Assembly: GCA_947502635.1 (NCBI GenBank)
Contig: CANNAN010000001.1
Location: forward strand, 665,246-729,245
Direction: 5' to 3'
Source: an uncultured Flavobacteriaceae bacterium
Lineage (GTDB): Bacteria; Bacteroidota; Bacteroidia; Flavobacteriales; Flavobacteriaceae
DNA: 64,000 nt
Shown piece by piece: positions 60,164 through 64,000 of this stretch. The notes under the pieces are model-generated. The model was not told the DNA's origin. It searched no databases and saw only the letters and a list, made by a program, of their open reading frames with translations. The translations under genes were made by a program, and so were the position numbers. Each line of letters begins with the position of its first letter. The stretch's first letter is position 1.

Positions 60164-60724
60164 ATGAATAAAAAAGTAATCGTATTTATACTGGCATTGA
60201 TGCTGGCACCATTGACAGGAATGGCGCAAAATATTTTTGATAAATACAGTGATAACTCTGATGTAACTTATGTATCTATAAAACCTAAAATGTTTCAAAT
60301 GATTGCGAGAGCAGGAATTGATACAAGTGATCCAGAAGCAAAAGCATTTATGGATATGGTAAAAAGTATTACTAGTTTCAAAACGATTGTAACAGATAAA
60401 AAAGAAATATCGATAGATATTGAGAAATGGGTAAAATCCCGTTCTAGTTCTTTAGAAGAGTTAATGGAGGTTAAAGATGATGGTACCGAAGTGAAATTCT
60501 ATGTGAAAGAAGGTAAAGATGCAGATCATGTAAAAGAGCTTTTAATTTTTGTTAGTGGTATTGATAAAGCAATGAAAGGGAAAGGTGTTGAAATTAATGG
60601 TCAAAACAGAAAAATAGAAACTGTAGTCGTAGCGCTTACAGGAAATATCGATTTAAATGAAATTTCTAAACTTACCGAAAAAATGAATATCCCTGGGGGT
60701 AAGCACTTAGAAAAGAAGCATTAA
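60164..60724 (+). CDS. DUF4252 protein with signal peptide
   Basis: ATG at 60164 (MNKKVIVFILALMLAPLTGMAQ) gives a clean signal peptide; the ATG at 60131 would add 11 residues of no clear use. The mature protein (NIFDKYSDNSDVTYVSIKPKMFQMIARAGI...) is DUF4252. It is followed by a second DUF4252 gene and preceded by sigma/anti-sigma genes, a recurrent Flavobacteriia arrangement. Function unknown, envelope-located. Confidence 0.82.
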   Translation: MNKKVIVFILALMLAPLTGMAQNIFDKYSDNSDVTYVSIKPKMFQMIARAGIDTSDPEAKAFMDMVKSITSFKTIVTDKKEISIDIEKWVKSRSSSLEELMEVKDDGTEVKFYVKEGKDADHVKELLIFVSGIDKAMKGKGVEINGQNRKIETVVVALTGNIDLNEISKLTEKMNIPGGKHLEKKH

Positions 60725-60752
60725 AAAACAGTTATCATCAATCATAAAATCA

Positions 60753-60796
60753 GTATATCTAAGAACCTCACTATTTAAAGAGGTTTTTAGGTATAC
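60753..60796 (+). repeat. Long intercistronic hairpin between DUF4252 genes
   Basis: GTATATCTAAGAACCTC (60753-60769) pairs with GAGGTTTTTAGGTATAC (60780-60796), 17 bp with two G:U wobbles and a 10-base loop. No T-run follows. A small hairpin ACCTG-N5-CAGGT at 60808-60822 lies next to it. It may tune mRNA stability or expression of the downstream gene. Confidence 0.55.
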
Positions 60797-60853
60797 AAAT
60801 TACAACGACCTGTTAGCCAGGTTTAACATCTCACAAACGAATATATAAACCAG

Positions 60854-61396
60854 ATGAAACGAACAATCAAACATATATTTTACACATTGTTTGCAGTCAC
60901 TATTTTAGTAAGCTGTAGTGATGGAGTAAGCTTACAGCGTTATTTTGTAGATAATCAAGAATCTAAAAATTTTATATCGCAAGATATACCAATATCAATG
61001 ATAAAATTAGATAAATCTAATTTTACAGAAGAGCAAAAAGAGGCTTATAATTCAGTAAAGCGATTAAATTTTTTAGCTTATAAAACAACCGAAACGAATA
61101 CAGAAGTATATAAAGCGGAATTAGGGAAGGTTAAAACTATTTTAAAAGATAGTAAGTATAATGATCTTATGGAGTTTAGTGATAAAGGAAGAAAAATTAT
61201 TGTTAAGTATATTGGTACGGATGATGAAGCAGATGAAGTCATCGTTTTTGGAAGTGCTAAAGAATTTGGGTTTGGTATTGTTCGTGTATTGGGGGATGAT
61301 ATGAGTCCAGATAAGATGGCTACTTTAGTTAACGCTTTACAGACAGCCAATGTTGATGAAGGTCAAGTACAAGATATTATGAATTTCTTTAAATAA
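60854..61396 (+). CDS. DUF4252 lipoprotein
   Basis: The 180-residue protein has a lipoprotein signal (HIFYTLFAVTILVSCSDG). Its body matches the DUF4252 pattern (FISQDIPISMIKLDKSNFTEEQKEAYNSVKRLNFLAYK; DEADEVIVFGSAKEFGFGIVRVLGDDMSPDKMATLVNAL). It is the last gene of the ECF sigma operon, with a hairpin just upstream and a terminator at 61488-61519. Function unknown. Confidence 0.83.
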   Translation: MKRTIKHIFYTLFAVTILVSCSDGVSLQRYFVDNQESKNFISQDIPISMIKLDKSNFTEEQKEAYNSVKRLNFLAYKTTETNTEVYKAELGKVKTILKDSKYNDLMEFSDKGRKIIVKYIGTDDEADEVIVFGSAKEFGFGIVRVLGDDMSPDKMATLVNALQTANVDEGQVQDIMNFFK

Positions 61397-61487
61397 TTTA
61401 TAGTAATGTTAATAGAAAAGAATTCTTGAGATTTTATCTCAGAATTTACTTTAAAGATGTTCAGTCTCGCTAATATTGTGAGGAAAG

Positions 61488-61519
61488 AAAAAGGCTTGCT
61501 AAATTAGCAAGCCTTTTTT
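61488..61519. terminator. Intrinsic terminator between convergent genes
   Basis: AAAAAGGCTTGCTAA / TTAGCAAGCCTTTTTT is a near-perfect long stem with almost no loop, ending in a T-run, between the DUF4252 gene and the small membrane protein gene on the other strand. Confidence 0.85.
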
Positions 61520-61718
61520 ATTTTGAATCATTTTGGTTTTCTGTCTCCTTTTCTTTCGGATTCAATTTTGAATAAAACAGATTCGCAACGATTGTTATGA
61601 ATATGATTGTGAGAATAGTTAAAACAATAAAATTATTTAAGATCTCTAAAACCCCAGCAACAAAAATTCCGCCACCCATAAGACCACAAAATATTAAAGA
61701 TTGTTTATCGGTTAGCAT
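61518..61718 (-). CDS. Small two-helix membrane protein
   Basis: The 66-residue protein has two hydrophobic segments (about 7-29 and 31-49) and a charged C-terminal tail (LNPKEKETENQNDSK). It lies 16 bases downstream of purB on the same strand and may be co-transcribed. Function unknown. Confidence 0.65.
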   Translation of the reverse strand: MLTDKQSLIFCGLMGGGIFVAGVLEILNNFIVLTILTIIFITIVANLFYSKLNPKEKETENQNDSK

Positions 61719-61734
61719 ATATATCTATAATTTT

Positions 61735-63078
61735 TTAGATTCCTGTATAATTACTAGGTGTAATACGCTTTAATTCTTCTTTTATTGTATCAGAGACCTC
61801 TAAAGTGTCGATAAAATTAGAAATAGAGTCCTGATTAATCTTAGTATTAGTCCTTGTTAAGCCTTTTAAAGCTTCATATGGATTTGGATAGGCTTCACGA
61901 CGTAGAATAGTTTGAATAGCTTCTGCAACTACAGCCCAATTATTTTCTAAATCTTCAGCAAATTTAGATTCATTTAAAAGCAATTTATCAAGCCCCTTTA
62001 AAGTAGACTTAAAGCCAATAAGCGTATGTCCAAAAGGCACCCCAACATTACGTAAAACAGTACTATCTGTTAAGTCTCGTTGTAATCTGGAAATAGGAAG
62101 TTTGGCAGATAAATGCTCGAAAATAGCATTCGCAATACCTAAATTACCTTCACTGTTTTCAAAATCGATAGGATTTACTTTATGCGGCATTGCAGAGCTT
62201 CCAACTTCACCTGCTTTGATTTTTTGTTTGAAGTAATCCATTGAAACGTAGGTCCAAATGTCTCTGTCTAAATCAATTAAAATGGTGTTGATGCGTTTTA
62301 AATTATCAAACAAAGCGGCCATATGGTCATAATGCTCAATTTGAGTTGTTGGAAATGAATGTTGTAAACCTAGCTTTTCTTGCACAAATTTAGAACCAAA
62401 TGCTTTCCAATCAATGTTTGGATACGCTACATGATGTGCGTTAAAATTACCAGTAGCACCACCAAATTTAGCAGCACTTGGGATGTCGTTTAATAAATTA
62501 AACTGTTCTTCTAAACGTTTTACAAATACCTCAATTTCTTTTCCTAAACGAGTAGGAGATGCTGGTTGTCCGTGTGTTCTGGCAAGCATAGAAATAGAAG
62601 CCCAATCTTGGGTTAATGTTTTTAACCTATTTAAAACATTAAAATATTCGGGAACATACGCATCATTCATCGCTTCCTTAATACTTAAAGGAATGGCCGT
62701 ATTATTAATATCTTGAGAGGTTAATCCGAAGTGGATAAATTCTTTATACTGTGATAAATTTAAAGTATCAAATTTTTCTTTTATAAAATATTCAACAGCT
62801 TTAACATCATGATTTGTTATACTTTCAATTTTCTTAATAGCTAAGGCATCATCTTCAGAGAAATCTTTATAGATGCTTCTTAAATCATTAAAAATACTAT
62901 TATCAATATTTTTAAGCTGTGGTAACGGAATTTCACAAAGCGCAATAAAGTATTCAATTTCTACTAAAACACGATATTTTATAAGTGCTTGTTCAGAAAA
63001 ATAAGGCGCTAATTCGTTAACTTTACTTCTATATCGTCCATCAATAGGAGAGATAGCATTTAATGATGATAATGACAT
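61735..63078 (-). CDS. purB: Adenylosuccinate lyase
   Basis: The start is the ATG at 63078 (MSLSSLNAISPIDGRYRSKV), giving 447 residues as usual for Bacteroidetes PurB. A longer frame to 63132 would use the -33 promoter element as a start codon and is rejected. The motifs are SRSxxxD-type SPIDGRY, the signature GEVGSSAMPHKVNPIDFENSEGN and HGLTSQ-like FIHFGLTSQDINN. It makes fumarate from SAICAR and adenylosuccinate in purine synthesis. The HEAT-like gene precedes it. Confidence 0.95.
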   Translation of the reverse strand: MSLSSLNAISPIDGRYRSKVNELAPYFSEQALIKYRVLVEIEYFIALCEIPLPQLKNIDNSIFNDLRSIYKDFSEDDALAIKKIESITNHDVKAVEYFIKEKFDTLNLSQYKEFIHFGLTSQDINNTAIPLSIKEAMNDAYVPEYFNVLNRLKTLTQDWASISMLARTHGQPASPTRLGKEIEVFVKRLEEQFNLLNDIPSAAKFGGATGNFNAHHVAYPNIDWKAFGSKFVQEKLGLQHSFPTTQIEHYDHMAALFDNLKRINTILIDLDRDIWTYVSMDYFKQKIKAGEVGSSAMPHKVNPIDFENSEGNLGIANAIFEHLSAKLPISRLQRDLTDSTVLRNVGVPFGHTLIGFKSTLKGLDKLLLNESKFAEDLENNWAVVAEAIQTILRREAYPNPYEALKGLTRTNTKINQDSISNFIDTLEVSDTIKEELKRITPSNYTGI

Positions 63079-63102
63079 TATTATGTGTTTTTTTTGAAGT
63101 TG

Positions 63103-63132
63103 CAAAGATACGTTTTTGATTTGCGTTTTCAA
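63103..63132 (-). promoter_or_regulatory. Promoter of purB
   Basis: On the minus strand TTG (63132-63130), a 19-base spacer and TATCTTTG (63110-63103) match the Bacteroidetes promoter exactly. The site begins 24 bases before the purB ATG. Confidence 0.75.
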
Positions 63133-63151
63133 GGATTAGATTTAGGATTTT

Positions 63152-63727
63152 TCAAGAAGCCTTGTTTTTCTTTATTTTAAGTAATGTGCGCTTTGCTCTT
63201 ACTTTAAAAGCAGCACTTTGTTTTTGAAAATCTTGTTCTAAAATTTGTGTTAATTCTGGATAAATCCAATCATAATCAATTCCATAAAGAAATAAAGATT
63301 CCATAGCATATACTTTTGGAGCTACTTTTTGATCACTAATCATCCAATCGAAACAGGCCTCGATAATTCGTTCTTTATGCTCAGGGTTTAACGCTTTTTT
63401 CATGGTATTTGGTTTCTTAGAATAGTATGCTTTAGTAATAAATTCACAGACTTTAGAAACTGGACGGACCGACGAATCTAAATGAATTTTATTAATGTTT
63501 TTAGTGAATGTTTCTAAATGAGGAATGATCGCATAAATATACTCAGCACAAACAAACTCTAAGATCCAGGCAGACCTGCTCGATACTTTATCATCTACCA
63601 TAAATAAAATAGTTATTAGTTTTGGAAATAAACTCATATCATTAAGAACCATATTGGCATATTTCATTCGGTTTTCGCGAGAGGTACTTACAAAGCTTAA
63701 CTCTTTGTGGAATTCTTCTATACTCAT
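63152..63727 (-). CDS. HEAT-like helical protein of unknown function
   Basis: The 191-residue protein is helical (FVCAEYIYAIIPHLETFTKNINKIHLDSSVRPVSKVCEFITKAYYSK; FDWMISDQKVAPKVYAMESLFLYGIDYDWIYPELTQIL) and looks like a short HEAT-repeat scaffold. Homologues next to purB are sometimes misnamed adenylosuccinate lyase; it has no lyase signature. It lies 74 bases upstream of purB on the same strand, and the purB promoter lies between them. Confidence 0.7.
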   Translation of the reverse strand: MSIEEFHKELSFVSTSRENRMKYANMVLNDMSLFPKLITILFMVDDKVSSRSAWILEFVCAEYIYAIIPHLETFTKNINKIHLDSSVRPVSKVCEFITKAYYSKKPNTMKKALNPEHKERIIEACFDWMISDQKVAPKVYAMESLFLYGIDYDWIYPELTQILEQDFQKQSAAFKVRAKRTLLKIKKNKAS

Positions 63728-63839
63728 AAGATAATTTTATCTATTTTAGATTTCTAAAATGCCTATAATAAAATAAGCATAAAATAGGGTAGCCAATATT
63801 CAATTGTACCAGACAATTAAAAGTAATAAATATATTCAG

Positions 63840-64000
63840 ATGAAAATAATAAAAAAGATACTCTTGTTGTTAATAATCATATTTGTTATAGCTCAGTTTT
63901 TTGGACCAGAAAAGAATGAAGGAGATCTGGCATCAATTGAGACCTTTTTTAATGAAACGAATCCACCAGAAGATGTTAGAATTATTTTAAAAGAAAGCTG
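63840..64000 (+). CDS. Partial haem-binding domain protein (C-terminus outside window)
   Basis: ATG at 63840 gives MKIIKKILLLLIIIFVIAQF... with an N-terminal transmembrane segment and then FFGPEKNEGDLASIETFFNETNPPEDVRIILKES to the edge (53 residues visible). The FxxPEKNEG start and the overall pattern match the small haem-binding-domain proteins of Bacteroidetes whose CxxCH site would lie just beyond the edge. Confidence 0.65.
   Translation, partial: MKIIKKILLLLIIIFVIAQFFGPEKNEGDLASIETFFNETNPPEDVRIILKES

Noticed and set aside
63152..63727. Second adenylosuccinate lyase
   Set aside because: It lacks the lyase signature and is only a 191-residue helical protein; the real purB is downstream.

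Overview
The window looks like chromosome of a marine-type member of the Bacteroidota, most likely the family Flavobacteriaceae. The DNA is AT-rich and Shine-Dalgarno sites are inconspicuous. Several promoters fit the Bacteroidetes pattern TTTG/TTG-N19-TAnnTTTG. Gene content points the same way: a type IX secretion (T9SS) sorting domain, TonB-dependent uptake, DUF4252 and DUF5777 proteins, a short CarB and an rpmH typical of the group. No rRNA, tRNA, CRISPR array, integrase or insertion sequence was found.

Layout. (1) 1-9.9 kb is mostly housekeeping: an ABC exporter, mtaB, a lipoprotein, a small GNAT protein, an alpha/beta hydrolase, a lytic transglycosylase, a TPR membrane protein, rpmH and carB. 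(2) 10-13.8 kb holds a T9SS-secreted M43 metalloprotease under a striking palindrome, a decayed C-terminal remnant, a secreted coiled-coil protein and a haem-motif lipoprotein. (3) 13.9-41.2 kb is a large accessory cluster that looks like a surface-glycan or lipid-linked metabolite locus. It has four membrane-anchored SGNH hydrolases, a carbamoyltransferase with SxtJ and DUF5989 partners, three B12-binding radical SAM proteins, one SPASM radical SAM protein, three intact methyltransferases, a broken FkbM methyltransferase, a deacetylase, an acetyltransferase, three GT-C type membrane glycosyltransferases, two GT2 and one GT4 glycosyltransferases, a flippase, a nucleotidyltransferase and an orphan protein. 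(4) 41.2-44.7 kb carries a YceI / haem-motif lipoprotein / DUF5777 barrel / OB-fold / ECF sigma module. (5) 44.7-48.1 kb has a thioesterase, a SatD-DUF3307 pair preceded by five 28-bp-phased palindromes, and rmuC. (6) 48.2-57.2 kb is a cobalamin locus: BtuFCD-like importer, DUF71-type ATP-PPase, cobC-cobS-cobT-cobU and a riboswitch-controlled BtuB-like receptor. (7) 57.4-64 kb has an S41 protease, an ECF sigma / anti-sigma-like / DUF4252 operon, purB with a good promoter, and a partial haem-binding protein.

How the parts may work together. The accessory cluster has several B12-binding-domain radical SAM enzymes, and the same window holds B12 uptake and nucleotide-loop assembly; a functional link is an inference. 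Within the cluster, GT2/GT4/GT-C enzymes and the flippase would build and export a glycan or glycolipid, decorated by carbamoyl, acetyl, methyl or deacetyl chemistry. The SGNH enzymes would add or remove acyl groups outside the cytoplasmic membrane.

The strongest candidates for something undescribed are the SatD-DUF3307 pair with its five-palindrome array (46619-46750), the tightly coupled radical SAM/methyltransferase/nucleotidyltransferase operon (35916-41213), and the related four-gene operon at 17210-21655.
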